Below, one piece after another: positions 21,779 to 33,600 of a DNA stretch of 64,000 nucleotides (its first letter is position 1; each line of letters opens with the position of its first letter). The translations under genes were made by a program, and so were the position numbers. The notes under the pieces are model-generated. The model had not been told where the DNA came from. It made no database searches and saw only the letters and a program-made list of their open reading frames with translations. The DNA is taken from contig CM032229.1 of NCBI GenBank assembly GCA_019009955.1, positions 142,809,501-142,873,500 on the forward strand, in the 5' to 3' direction. The DNA comes from Riptortus pedestris. Taxonomy: Eukaryota; Arthropoda; Insecta; Hemiptera; Alydidae.

Positions 21779-21783
21779 TTGCC

Positions 21784-21855
21784 TGCCGTGACCAGGATTC
21801 GAACCTGGGTTATTGCGGCCACAACGCAATGTCCTAACCACTAGACGATCACGGC
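21784..21855 (-). tRNA. tRNA-His (GTG anticodon)
   Basis: The minus strand folds into a complete cloverleaf: acceptor GCCGTGA/TCACGGC, A-box region TCGTCTAGTGGTTAGGAC, anticodon loop TTGTGGC with anticodon GTG, and B-box GGTTCGAATCC in the T arm, with discriminator A. There is no intron, and the length of 72 bases equals animal tRNA-His before G-1 addition. A run of seven T (minus strand, 21778-21772) six bases downstream is a standard Pol III terminator. An identical gene lies at 60165-60236. His tRNA is charged by HARS and decodes CAC/CAU. Confidence 0.96.
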
Positions 21856-21999
21856 TATCGAGGCTCTGGAGGAAAATCGCTGGGGGAAGAAGTTGGACCG
21901 TGAAGCTGGGGCAGTTTGTCCAGCTGCGAGGGGTTCCTCCTGTGCTCAAAGAGAACGCTTACAGCAACAGATCTCACAGGAATAATATTTTAACGTTCT

Positions 22000-22124
22000 T
22001 AGCAGATTTCCTTCATGGTAAATCAGCTATTGAGGTTGTGCTCATGACGCTGGTTTCGAAAAAGTTAGATAGATCCAACCTAAGAGATGAGGATAATGAA
22101 GTAAAAGCTAGAACCAAATTTTGA
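22000..22124 (+). mobile_element. HINE-like 5' fragment beside tRNA-His
   Basis: It starts TAGCAGATTTCCTTCATGG, then AAATCAGCTATTGAGGTTGT, GCTCATGACGCTGG, ATAGATCCAACCTAAGAG and ATGAGGATAATGAAG, and stops before a TA core. The homologous point next to the second tRNA-His copy also begins TTAGCA (about 60393). Confidence 0.7.
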
Positions 22125-22569
22125 AATATTTCCCTTATCAGATCAGAAAATAAAATATAACCAGTCCTGTCGAGAACGGATATCCCTTGTTCTATAATTT
22201 TTTATGTGTGTGCGAATTTTAACGGAGCTATTTTCCAGTTTTTGCCAATTTTATTTGACTCATCTCCCCCTCATTTATACTCTTGAGATTTTCACTTGAA
22301 GAAACTGTATCTGTAAATTTCTCACATATAGCTTTCAATACATGTTCTGTTTACACAGATTTCTTGTTACTTGGCAAAAAGAGAAGGGAATGTAGGTAGT
22401 CGCCATCAAAAGTTATTGCAGCAGGTTGGAAGTATGTATATTTTAAGCAACAATTGCTGTTTTTACTCCACAAAATCCACACTTTCAAATAACTGCGCAT
22501 GATGTCCAGGTAAAATTAATAACCTTTGTTTGTGTTTAATCGTGTTAAAGCCCTGAAAAACTTGGTCAT
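22125..22569. other. Sequence with no recognised feature
   Basis: AT-rich, with no recognised exon or repeat terminus. Confidence 0.4.
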
Positions 22570-22690
22570 TCGAATAGGGTAAGTAGGGAATGTTGAGTAA
22601 AAAGGCCAAACTTCCTCAATAAAGATTCATTCATGTGACAGCGCGCTTTCGACACAGTTCATCACCTTCAGTGCCTTAAAGTCCTGGATG
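22570..22690 (-). repeat. Dispersed repeat E copy
   Basis: The minus strand has TTTAAGGCACTGAAGGTGAT, GTCGAAAGCGCGCTGTC and TTTATTGAGGAAGTTTGGCC, the same order as in the TIR element at 6955-7119 and the copy at 48780. The GGCA...TGTC arms can pair around a CUGA/GAAA core-like arrangement, but CUGANGA is not intact. Confidence 0.5.
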
Positions 22691-22828
22691 CTGACTTGGA
22701 GGTGCCTATGGCCAGATAACTACCATATTTCCGTTAATGACTGAAATCGGAATAGGAGGAAGATGGTTTAGAGAGAATGGAAATCAACTGATAATTAGAT
22801 CCCCTTTAGAGCCAACATACAAATATAT

Positions 22829-23443
22829 TGTTGCGAAAACTATGTACATGCAAAATTAAACAGAGTTAATTACATATTTTAGAAGTACGAAGAAGATCAA
22901 AGGAGCCGACCGATGGTCTAGATCGTTCTCAGCGATACCCGTCCGGGATCTAGACATGTCTCGGCATTCGCCTTTGAAGTTTACTGCCCGGCTATAAAAG
23001 GGGCTCAGCTCGTCCTCAGAGTTAGTTTGTTTTCAGCTCTCGTCAAGTGATTAACGTGTGCGTAGTGGGTCAGTGTAGCTATAGCGGTAAAGTGTTTTAT
23101 GTGAAGAACTGTGTTGTACCGTTTTTATGTAAAGAACAGTGTAATGTCGTGTAAAAGTAAAGGGACAGTGCAGTGCCGTTATCTTTGAAAAAATCAGTGC
23201 AGTGCCGTGTTTTTGTGAACTTCAGTGATCATGTGTTAGCTTATTGGACTATGCAATAAGAAGAACAGTGAAGCTATTAGGGCTTACTGTGAGTAGAAGT
23301 TAAGAATAATTAACCAAGTGTGTAGTGCATTGTTAAATAAATTGTGCAGTGATAATAACTCTAAAGCTTGTGTGTTTAATTTTGCAATCCAAAAGAACTC
23401 TAATAAAACAACGTATATTACTGATTTTTTAATAAACGTAACA
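22829..23443 (+). mobile_element. Solo LTR of a Gypsy-type retrotransposon
   Basis: The 615-bp unit begins TGTTGCGAAAAC and ends AACGTAACA. It is flanked on both sides by ATAT, compatible with a 4-bp target duplication (the site is low complexity, so this is weak). Inside are TATAAAAGGGGCTCAGC (TATA box at 22993), a short repeated motif (GTGCAGTGCCGT) and AATAAA at 23336. There is no primer-binding site, gag-pol or second LTR next to it. The flanks are a HINE-like core and tail in minus orientation, so the LTR landed inside that element. Confidence 0.7.
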
Positions 23444-23545
23444 ATATATATATACACATATAGGTTTGATTGATTTAAGAAGAAATTCATATTTTTCAAA
23501 AATTGCGGCATGAGTATTATTTCTATTACTCATTTTCCTAAAAAG
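23444..23545 (-). mobile_element. HINE-like tail interrupted by the solo LTR
   Basis: After the LTR come the TA/CA core remnant, AGAAGAAATTCATATTTTTC, AAAAATTGCGGCATGAGTAT and TTTCTATTACTCATTTTCCT. These match the tail ATTTGAAGAAATTTTTCGAAAATCGC..CATGAGTAC (in parts) of the family. The other part of the host element lies just before 22829. Confidence 0.5.
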
Positions 23546-24740
23546 ATTCATTTATTTTTTCATTAAATAAAGAAATGTAACAGTTCTTTATTCAAACTGT
23601 GAAATTGATGCTACGTTGAAATTTTAACTAAGAGGAGCTACAAAAATGAACATGGTTGAGCCAGTACAACTTTTTTCCCCACTGAAATGAAGTCTCGGTA
23701 AAATATTCATTGCCAGTAATCTCGTAAACATAAGGTAATTTGTTATTTTAAATATTTTTTAGCCATTTAAGGGTTATTGTCCTCTCGGCCGATTATTCGT
23801 TTATTTTTTTTTTTTTTACAAAAAGTAAATTCTAATCCAGGCGGGCATTATATATTCAGTGAATATTGTTATTATAGTGTAATAGAGAGAGAATGGATAT
23901 TATTTTATCCAAGTGATTTTCAATAAAGGGCTTTCCCTTTAAATGACCTATCAGCGATAACAGAATAGCCCACAAATTGTGCCTCTAAATATGCTAAGAA
24001 GGCAGCGTGGGACGCCACAGGGGTTTCACTCCGTCCTTTAATATACGACATTATTTATTAAATTCTAAATAGAGACTCCCTTTATTTAAGATGTAGAGAC
24101 ATTTTATATTTAATACCGCCTCATATTTTAGTATATATATCACATTTTATGCCTTGTAAATACTATAAGTAGTATAATCCGAAAATTTAAACTGTAAAAT
24201 ATATGACGTTATATTCTTACACTTTCCCGGTGGCCTGCTGCCTGAATGTTCCACGGCGATTTACGCAGGTACTCTGGAGGCCGTCTGTAGTCAGCTAAAT
24301 CAGGATTAAGTGTCCGGACTGTTTCATTTAAATGGGATATACTGCAATAAAATGTAATAAAATAATCGTACGTTTGTACCACTCTCGTATTCATTGAATG
24401 CCTACGTATGCGGATGGAAGCCCTTAGCAATTTGCCAAAAAATTAATAAATAATTTATACTCAAAATTGTGTAGTTTTAACCATTATACGGTTTTCACGT
24501 TAATACACCTTCCTAAATCCGTAGATCTTTGGTGTGCACAGAAACTTGTTTCACATTCTCTAGTCCGACGAAAACTATGTGGTATTTAAGCGTGAAATAA
24601 AGCACTTCGTGTTATATCGGCCTTTTGCTAATGTGACATAATTACGAGAGAGGGTTAGTGATTGGGCAAAACCAAAAAAATGGAAATTTTCTGGATTAAT
24701 ATTTGAATTGGAGAAAATATATAATGATCGACAAATGTAA
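23546..24740. other. Sequence with no recognised gene
   Basis: AT-rich, with a short less AT-rich patch at about 24220-24430. The 73-codon minus open frame there has no recognisable domain. A T-run lies at 23807-23818. Confidence 0.4.
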
Positions 24741-25539
24741 GAAAAGGGCTACTATAAACTAAGCAGATTTCCCTCATGAAGTTTAACAATAGATAAATCT
24801 ATATACTGTTATAACAATACATACATGAATATTAAGTGAATAAATGCAAGGGGTACTAAGAAATTTCCCCCCTCCTGACGGCAAGCGTCTGAAATGTAAA
24901 CAAATATGTCAACATCTCACTGGAAAAAAAAAAACATTTACTGAAATATATCTAGTACTGTAATTCATAATGAATCAGAATAATTTTTATCTCAGTTAAT
25001 CAAATTTTAGTAGTCCAAGAACTTAAGACGGTGGGGGGGGGGGTCACCAGAACATATTTGTATGTATCTCGAATAATAATGGTCACATGAAAACAGTATT
25101 TGGTATTTAAGCTTCGAATAATGTGGTTTGTTATTTACCAGAGTATTGTTTATGCAAGATGAGTAAAAGTTGGGGTTTGCTGTGCCCTGAAAAATGTAAA
25201 TATCTCGGTTAATATTCAAGATAGAGAAAAATGTGTTAACAAAAGTTATAGTGCATTTAATTTTCAATAAATTGGTTCTATACAACTTTTCTATCGGACG
25301 TATAATGACGGATATATTTCGTATTTTCGAAAATTCTCCCCTCTTACCCCCCCCCCCCCTCTCCTACTGGTCCGGTTTCAGCCATTAGCGAACTTGTATA
25401 TATATTTGATATACATATATATTTGAACGGACGTCATTTTCGTCATCTCTTGGGTAGGATCGATGGACATTTGAAGAAACTTTTCGCGTCAAGAGTACGA
25501 CCTCATCAATAGCTGATTTCCCTCAGGGAAACCTACTAA
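24741..25539 (-). mobile_element. HINE-like element, long subfamily, near complete
   Basis: It keeps TAAACTAAGCAGATTTCCCT, the long-subfamily module (ATATACTG...AACA, GTAAACAAATATG, CTAGTACTGTAATTCATAATG, GACGGTGGGGGGGG, AACATATTTGTATGTATCTC), CTCGGTTAATATTCAAG, a short TA stretch, TCTTGGGTAGGATCGATGGA and the end CTGATTTCCCTCAGGGAAAC..CTACTAA. The outer hairpin is eroded. Confidence 0.8.
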
Positions 25540-26059
25540 CTTGGTTTCTGACTGATATTTACAGACATATTTCAAAATGTTGTCTTCCCCCACTCATACC
25601 TCCTTCCCACCCTCAGTATCCGAATGCAGCTGTTAAAAACTTGAGTTTTAGTTTCACATGATTTCCGTAAATATCGAGTTTGACGGGATTTAGGAAAGAC
25701 AAAGTCCTTAAAGACACCGATGTTGCTGTCAAGCAAAGACCGAATAGGGGTTGTGAACGATGTAGGTAGCTACACCTTAACCCCTTTAACCACCCTCGTA
25801 AATTTGAGTCCGCCCACGTGAATGTGGGTGTAGTATCTATGTATGTAAGCAATAAGACGACATTTTTACTGAATTCCCACTATACATGAAAATCAGAGTA
25901 TTAACATTCTTCGACATTTTTACAGGTTCATTTCCTTGCCAAATAAAGTGAGGGAGGGGATAAAAACAAGAAATTGCGAATCCTTTCGTTTTACAGAACC
26001 TTTTGTTTTTATTATAAAAATGTATCAAATTTAAGTCTACAATATTTTTAGAGTTGGTT

Positions 26060-27530
26060 ATATAGAAACTGAGATATTCGCGATTTTGTTAAGTTGGCCT
26101 CCTTGGGATCACCCACTTAGACTCTGTGGGAATACTTTAAATAAACTGCATTCGGATCTAGAAGAGGGTGGCTGCTTTCAAAAATACCTGTTTCATTATA
26201 CCAATAACCATTCATACTTGTTTAATTACTTAAAAATTATATTTATATTTTTAATCATTATATATTTTCCCAAAAACGCAGTGAGAGTTTTCGATTGGCC
26301 ACCAAGTGATTGCAATGCACGGGCCGCGATTTGAGAGACCACGTGCGGACGAAGCTAGATTGAGAGGCAGATGAAGAAAAACGCATTACAATGAATCAGA
26401 TCTCTCTCTCTCTCTCACTCTCTCTCTCTCTCTCTCTTTCTTGCTTGGAGTCATTAAAATTGGAAATATCTCATCCGTAAGTCTTGGATTAGAGGGGCAT
26501 TACTTTCCACGGTGCGGGACCGACATTAGAGTCGTGATTCATTCAAATCTAATAGAATACTGGACCCTCCTCTAGGCGGAAATAGAGAGCTCCATGGGAT
26601 TTCTAATTTATAATCGTGTGTCTTGTACGGACGTCTATGCCCGATCCGGAACCTTGTAATCAGTATAATTTGAGCGATTAAGCTCCGGTCGGTCCTGGTG
26701 GGGGGCACTAACCTTCTTTTCTACCATTGGCTCGTGATCGTTATTTTCTTCTGTCCAGGATTTTTCCGTCCAGTTAATAAACCGTTTTCTGCTGTCTGTA
26801 ATGTCTTGCCGCCGCCCTGGTGTTCAGCCATTAGAGCCAATCCTTTCACGAAATGGAAATAAATTGTTTTTTTTTTTTTTTCAATAATTCTCATTTGTTC
26901 GTTAGGAATTCGAGGTTCTCACGTTTCGCGATATTCAATTAACTCTATTGGAGAGATTAATGTTAAATAATGTCGTATTTAAGTAACGTATTGCCACAAA
27001 AGCATTTAAAATCAGTCCATGAGCGCGCCTGTGGCTGTGCAGGTTAACCACGCACAGGCACATTTACCACTAACTTCCTTAATCTCCACGTTTGATCACT
27101 TATTAGCTTTTTCGATCTGCCGATTAGTTAGGGTCTAGTGAGTGTATACGTCTGGCAGCAGGTCAGGATGACTAACGATTTGGACCACACCTCAGGTGAC
27201 CGCTGGTGATGAGATCTCTGGTCTCTGTGTGGAATGTAGTTCAGACAACTTTCAGGAGCTCCTTGTTTAACGGAGGTTGTAAGTTGAGTTGGTCATTCCC
27301 TGCGGAAAACCCTAACAGCTAAAGAAATCTCAAGAACTTTATCGTCAACTGGGAAAAAAAAATTAAATCAGGCGTGTAATTTAAAGTATATGAAAAACAG
27401 TATGGATACTGATAGTAACTAAATTCAATCATTGTATATGTTTATGATTATACGGCTCAAAACATGTTGATAGGGGGAAATAATAAAACTCCACTAGACT
27501 AATCTTAATTTCTAAACTTATACAAAACTA
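26060..27530. other. Less AT-rich unique stretch, no recognised gene
   Basis: Between about 26300 and 27320 the sequence is richer in GC than the surroundings. It contains a (TC)n microsatellite (26401-26438), a T run (26867-26881) and a short inverted repeat GCCTGTG...CACAGGC (27026-27058). The open frames at 26086 and 26526 show no known domain. It could hold regulatory or non-coding exonic sequence, but nothing decides this. Confidence 0.3.
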
Positions 27531-27745
27531 GGGGCTCAGGTTGGCCGTGTGTGTTAAAGCGTTTGTCTTAATCTCATATGGTAAGCCTAGAGTGGCGTGG
27601 TCTCGCCCTGGGCAATAGGAATTAATTTAGTGACTGACTCATTAAATAAATTCCTTAGTCCCACTCTGGCTAGAAAAGGGGGGTAACCTGTAGATAACTC
27701 TTCCCAATTATCCATAGTGGCATGAAGTGGACTAAAATAAATTTA
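27531..27745 (+). repeat. tRNA-derived SINE copy
   Basis: Starts GGGGCTCAGGTTGGCCGTGT, then GTTAAAGCGTTTGTC, AATCTCATATGGTAAGCC, AGAGTGGCGTGG, CTGGGCAATAGGAATTAATT, TTAGTCCCACTCTGGC and GTAACCTGTAGATAAC, ending in an A/T tail. Part of the B-box region is deleted. Confidence 0.8.
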
Positions 27746-27922
27746 AAAAACATTATAAAAACCTGTATTTGTACATGTATACAAAGAATTCTTCAACACT
27801 ATTTGGCTTGAGAGAAAATGCAAATTATAGTCACAGGCTATTTAAATACATTAATGTGAGGATTGGAGAAAAAAACTTGTACTTCTGCATTCCGAATTTC
27901 TTGATTTTTTCCAGGCATTCAA

Positions 27923-28162
27923 ATGAGTCAATTACACATTCAATTAACTAAAAATGATACTTATCGTCCCAAAGGCTCCTCATATAATGAGTTCATTTTA
28001 GAAGGTATCGGACAAGGCCCAAAGATCCTCTCTGTTCGAACCTACATGAGTGGCGTCCCTCAAGAATCAGTATTAACACCTGTAATGTACACTCTCCTTC
28101 AAGAGTATTCCCAGACCCCCTGGGACTATCATTGTCACTGAGTTTGGTGACACTGAGACTTA
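27923..28162 (+). pseudogene. Frameshifted reverse-transcriptase remnant (LINE)
   Basis: One frame reads VRTYMSGVPQESVLTPVMYT, close to the RT motif GVPQGSVLxPxLFN of non-LTR retrotransposons. After a frameshift near 28098 the next frame reads SIPRPPGTIIVTEFGDT, matching the spacing and pattern of (D)IP.PP...I..YADDT, where the catalytic YADD box has decayed to EFGDT. No other RT motifs are seen around it, so this is a dead internal fragment. Confidence 0.6.
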
Positions 28163-28265
28163 AAAAATTAAAAAAAAAAACTACAATTACATTCGTGACC
28201 AGTACGATAAATTAGAAAATAAAGCACAACCCTTAAAAGATACACAGTGTATCCACTCAAATTAG

Positions 28266-28596
28266 GAAAACATGAAGACGTGATATGAAGACTTCCTGAG
28301 GTGAACAGTAAATAAGTTGATATGGAGTGTTACTGAGGTGGACGGAACATAAGGTAATACGGAGAGTTTCTCAGTAAATAAGGTGGTGTGATGAGTTCCT
28401 AAGGCGAATAGTAAATAAGGTGGTATGGGGAGTTCCTGAGGCAAACGATAAAAAAGGTGGCTTGGAGAGTTCCTGATTTGAACGGTAAATAAGGTGGTAT
28501 GGAGAGTTCCTGGGGTGGACATTAGATAAGAAGACATGGGGAGTTCTTGAGATGAACAGAAAATAAGGTGATGTGGAGAGTTCCTGAGGTGAATAT
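28266..28596. repeat. Minisatellite of a ~37-bp unit, about nine imperfect copies
   Basis: The unit approximates GTAAATAAGGTGGTATGGAG followed by AGTTCCTGAGGTGAACG. Copies differ by substitutions and small indels. A 91-codon minus open frame runs through the array because the unit lacks stops in that frame; no function is claimed for it. Confidence 0.85.
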
Positions 28597-30416
28597 GAAA
28601 TTTGTTTTTCCAGTTGTTGCCGTTTACACGTCGCAGCAGGGAATTCTAAAACTGCATCAGTATCCGGTTAGTAGACCTTTAACACAGTAATGTTTCCGGA
28701 TAACGAAGACCATTTTTATCATTCAACTGTATCATATTTCGTTGGATAGAAAACTTAACATTGACTATAAGATGTAAAGACCCTTTAAGTGAGACCTCAC
28801 TGGATGGCCATGGAAGGAAACTCAAAGGAGTAGAGATGAGGTGCTGAAGAAAGAGTGGACAAAGAGCTTGTAAGACTTCTTTGCCGAATCAGTGTGAATA
28901 GCCAACTCCTTCCATGCACTTTACAAACATAGCGTTATCGTGTTCAAATGGTTCGAACATATAATGGGTGACGACAGGATTGCCAAGTGGATTTTATTTA
29001 TTTTTTTCAACCCAGACCAGGAATAGCGATTTATTAGAAGCTTGGGTTTGACTATGGTAAAAATAATGCCTGAATTGTTAAGGATTTCGCTGAATATAGA
29101 CGAATAGGCATCATATGGGCCTAAAAAGCGACTCGATTGGTTATGGCATTTTGGGAGAAGAAGAAGCCCTTATACAGAGAGTCTACATATTTTCTAATCT
29201 TATTATAAATCCAAGCGTGAAGAGATTTAAGATGGAAACGATTAATATAGCATCTATAAATGATATAAAATCCTGTTTCTTGCTTGACATCAAGCACAAT
29301 ATCCTCCATGTTGATATTTTGGATAGCTCCTTGTATTTTTTTCCAAAGCTTAGCTTACTTCGGTTAAAATTCCCTTCAACTATTCCGCGAATTAAAAAAA
29401 AAAAAAATGGAAATCAACCAACGGAATACATTTCTTTATATTTTGTATCCACTTTTTCTCTCTCCGTCCACTTTGACGTCGAAGTTTCGCGTGTTTATTC
29501 CAGCCTATAACATGTTATGAAACGTATTTTTTTCGTTGTTTTACTTTCTCGTTTTTTTTTCTCTATCTCCTGACTTTTGGGGTTAGCAGATGAGGGACGC
29601 CATTCAAGCGTTTAGAAAAAATAAACATGTCACAAAGTAAAAGCCGTAACGTCGCTCGAGGGGGAAGAGGCGAACGCTCGCTGATTCAAAGGGTAAAGCG
29701 ATCCAGGGACTCACTCCGGTCCACAATATAGAATGTGTACCTGGCAAATTCGCCAAAGGGCTTATGATGCCATTGTGTATTTCTGTTTCAACAAATACAA
29801 TCTGAGGAAATGTCAGTTCACCTATATCATTTTTTCAGCTTCAAAACTTACTCTTACTCGTTCAAAAAAAAAATAAAATAAAAGCTTGTGAGAATGAAGC
29901 CTCTGGCTTTGTGGAATTAGCCCATCTGCGTGTAAATATGTTATAATTCAGTTTGTACAAGGAGAATTCGCATAATGTTGTATAATGGACACGTACTCAG
30001 AATTAAGTAATCCTGGAACTCAAACTAGATCTATAATTACAAACAACAATGTTTATGAATAGGAAAAAATTATGTATAGTCTGTGATCTCGTTTCGCTGC
30101 AAAAAGCTTGCAATTTAAACCATTATTCCTGAAGACGAACTTTGAACCATTACTCCTGGAGACGACTAAAACGTTGTAATTTTTTTTGCAACGATTGGCT
30201 TACATGTTATTATTTAATAATTGTCATTGTATGTACAGTTTTAATTAATTGGATTTGTAATACTTTTTCTCTTTTTATTTCCTAAAATAATGTTTAAATC
30301 AATTATTTCATACAAAATTAATAATCTAACATTCTACCTCAAATTTCTATACTCGTTTTTTATTCATATTTTAATAAGATATTCATTTCCATTACACAAA
30401 AATTACAAATCTAAAA
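28597..30416. other. Unique sequence with no recognised gene
   Basis: It includes a 131-codon plus open frame (29115-29510) without recognisable domains and with an internal poly-Lys run from an A tract. No splice context or family match is apparent. Confidence 0.35.
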
Positions 30417-31086
30417 AGTCTGTCACGCAGGGGCTGCGTAAACTAAGTAGATTTCCCTCGTGAAGTTTAGTAATAGATAAATCTACATACTGGTAACACA
30501 ACACCACCCTGAATATTAAGTGAATAAATACAAACGGAAATAAGAAGTAAGCGTTAGAAATGTAAACAAACAGGTCTGCCCGCCTCACACCCAAAAGAAA
30601 AAACAATTGCTGACATATATCAGAATATATCACATTAATTTTATTGAAAACTATTTACTATATCTAGTACTGTAATTAATAATGAGTAAGAATAATTGTT
30701 ATCTCAATAAACGCAATTTTAGTAGTCCAAAACCTTAAGACGGGGGGGGGGGGTGGGGATCACCAGTACATATTTGCATGTATAATGAAGGCCTCTTGAA
30801 TATAATTTTTGGTATTTAAGCTTCGAATAATGTGATTTATTATGGAGCAGAGTATTGTTTATGTAACACCAGTAGAAGTGGTGATCTACTGATGGCTAAA
30901 AACTGAAAAATGCAAATATCTTGGTTAATATTAAAGATAGTGAATACATGTATATATATACAGTTTTGAACGGAGCTCATTTTCGTCATCTCCTAGGTAG
31001 GATCGATGGACGTTTGAAGAAAAATTTCGAAAATCGCGTCATGAGTACGACCTCAATAGCTGATTTCCCTTAAGGGAAATCTGCTA
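30417..31086 (-). mobile_element. HINE-like element, long subfamily, both ends present
   Basis: Starts AGTCTGTCACGCAGGGGCTG, then CGTAAACTAAGTAGATTTCC and the long-subfamily module. The central block is deleted: after CTTGGTTAATATTAAAG it goes straight to ATATATATACAGTTTTGAACG. The tail is TCCTAGGTAGGATCGATGG ... CTGATTTCCCTTAAGGGAAA, ending TCTGCTAA. Confidence 0.88.
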
Positions 31087-31339
31087 AAAAACAGTAATGC
31101 TTACAAATACTGAGTATACAATTTCATCACTCTCTTCTTCATTTTTCTATTACATTAGCAGGGTATATATTTTTATTTCTTTTCTCTTTTTAATTTTTGG
31201 AAACACTATATATGTGTGAGTCGCCGTCGTCGTGGAACTCACAAATAAATAGGTTACCATTAAAATGTGTTAGAGGGAAACAAACACATTATCTTATACA
31301 TTAGTGTTTTCATGAATCACATGTGCAGAATATGTTAAA

Positions 31340-31787
31340 AGTCCGTCACGCAGGTGCTGCGTAAACTAAGCAGATTTCCCACGTGAAGTTATACAATAGA
31401 GAAATTTCAGAATAGAGAGTCGAACAGTTACGGGAACGGCCCGAACTAACTCTTCACGGAAACTCACGACATGACCCGAAGTTAGCCGATCTCATCTCAG
31501 AAGCTGAAAACAGAAAAATGCAAAAATCTCGGTTAATATTCAAGATAGAGAATAAATGTATAGAACATTATTTGTAGTAAATTCAATTTGCAATAAGCTA
31601 GATTCTAAATATTTTTTCGATACGACGTATAGTAACGGAGATATTTTGAATTTTCGAAAATCCTCTCCTCTAAACCCCCCCCTCCCATTGGTCCGATTTC
31701 AGCCATTAACGAACTTGATCTTTATTTTTACATAAAACGTTTAAATATCGATAGAATATTTAAAATATACCGCTAGAGCGTTAACAG

Positions 31788-31841
<54 letters not shown>

Positions 31842-31961
31842 GAACGGACCTCATTTTCGTCATCTCCTGGGTAGGATCGATGGACATTTGAAGAAATTTT
31901 TCGAAACTCGCGTCATGAGTACGACCTCAATAGCTGATTTCCCTTTAGGGAAATCTGCTAA
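31340..31961 (-). mobile_element. HINE-like element, short subfamily, complete
   Basis: AGTCCGTCACGCAGGTGCTG, AAGCAGATTTCCCACGTGAAG, GTTACGGGAACGGCC, CTCGGTTAATATTCAAG, TATTGGTCCGATTTCAGC-type block, CCGCTAGAGCGTTAACAGAC, a 42-bp TA core (about 31793-31834), TGAACGGACCTCATTTTCG and the palindromic end, closing at TCTGCTA. Both flanks show A/T at the presumed T|T site. Confidence 0.9.
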
Positions 31962-33600
31962 AACAGAGGTAAAAGTGATAAGTGATAAATCTAATGAAAT
32001 GGAGTAGAAATTATAATTTTTTATTCCAGTAAAAAATGTCTTAGTCTTAGAAAATTATTATAAATACAAGGAGACCAGAAACTTCTGTGGGGAAATAAAT
32101 AAAACTGCATTTGGAATGCTGTAAAAATGGAAGTAATATGTCTTACTCATTCTAGATATACTTTGTTTTCTTATTATATAATTAGTTGGATTCATAAATA
32201 ATTAAGACAGAAAATTTATGAAATTATTACATGAAAGGTTTCATATATTAAAACTTGACTTCCAAGGGAATTTACACGCTGCACAATCATTTGAATTTTA
32301 ACTATGATATTCCGAATATCTTTTGTTCCATTTGCTTAGTTCCTGCCACAATTAGGCTAAGGCTGTCATTGAAAATTTCTTATTTTTTAATCCTTAACTG
32401 GTGACATATGGGTAAAATTGAACCGAGTGAGATATGTTTTGTCTTTCAGGATCAGACATATTCTGAGAGAATGCTGTTATTCCAAGAACCTTCCCCCCTT
32501 CCTACACCATCTCGCTTCAGTGTGCTCTTGGCCTTGTAATTGTTAACGTCTTGTAGTTATCAATCTCCTCGGGTCATTCTGACACAAAGTCACGGTTTGT
32601 GAAACTTTATTTTTGTCATCATATTATCATATTTGAAATGGCTCGAAATATTAGTGAATCTCGTTGTTGTGTAAAGACCCAGAGTTCCCTAACTTGAAAT
32701 GTGCCCTAGAGAACCAATTCTTCCCCAGATAAAGAGGAGTGTCTACATTGAAAGACTTCCTGTAACCTTACGCACACTGATTAAAGACGTTCTTGGACCC
32801 GATGCACGACAAGAACCTTACAGGCCAATTGAAACAACCAGTAGACTAACAATACGACCTCAAAATAAAAAGGAAAAGGTGCTAGTCCATTCAGCAGTGA
32901 CCGGAAGACATCTAGGTGCTGAGGAAAGTGTAAAATGACAGAGTGCTACAGCTGTACCACAACTATTTGCAGAAAATATCTCAACTTATAATATTAAACT
33001 ATTTTTTATGATATTAATGTTGTATTGTATTGAGAACTAAAACAGAATACTTTTAAAAACACTTGTTTAATAAATAATGTTATATGTTTATTATAGTAAG
33101 ATTTTCATTTTCATAGTTTTTTAATAAGAATATTAAAAATAATCTCACCAATTTAAGAACTTTATCATATACTTAAGTCATATTTTAGTTATAATAAATA
33201 TGTTTCTTCTTTTAAAAAAATTTCTTTCAACACTCTTTAAGCCCTGGATCACCAGTTACGTTTCCCTACATGTACCTCACCAGTAGAGGGTTAAATGAAT
33301 AAATATTTTAGAAGGTTTATTGTATTAGATGAACTCGTTTGGAAGTTAGAAGCTTAAGATGTGATAATATAATAATTCGTTTCGGAGTTATAAAATGCAC
33401 TGAAGGTGAAATTAAGCCGTAAATTTTAATTTAACATTTTGATGATACATAGTCGATTTCCTTGAAGTTTTCCCAGAGGTTTATTTAAACCCTCTTAATC
33501 GCAGCACTATAAATAGCAATTATTATACTAAAAGGAAATAATTTTGTATTTCATAATTTTATCTCTATTGGCCATAAATATTGAAGAGCCCCAGTGATTT
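31962..33600. other. AT-rich sequence with no recognised gene
   Basis: The 79-codon open frame at 32699-32938 (MCPREPILPQIKRSVYIERL...) has no family I recognise and no clear splice context. The rest is AT-rich without features. Confidence 0.35.

Noticed and set aside
21813..22124. 103-codon open frame antisense to tRNA-His
   Set aside because: It covers the tRNA gene on the other strand and a HINE-like fragment, so it is a shadow.
28262..28596. CRISPR-like array
   Set aside because: The 37-bp units are contiguous without unique spacers, so this is a minisatellite in a eukaryotic genome.
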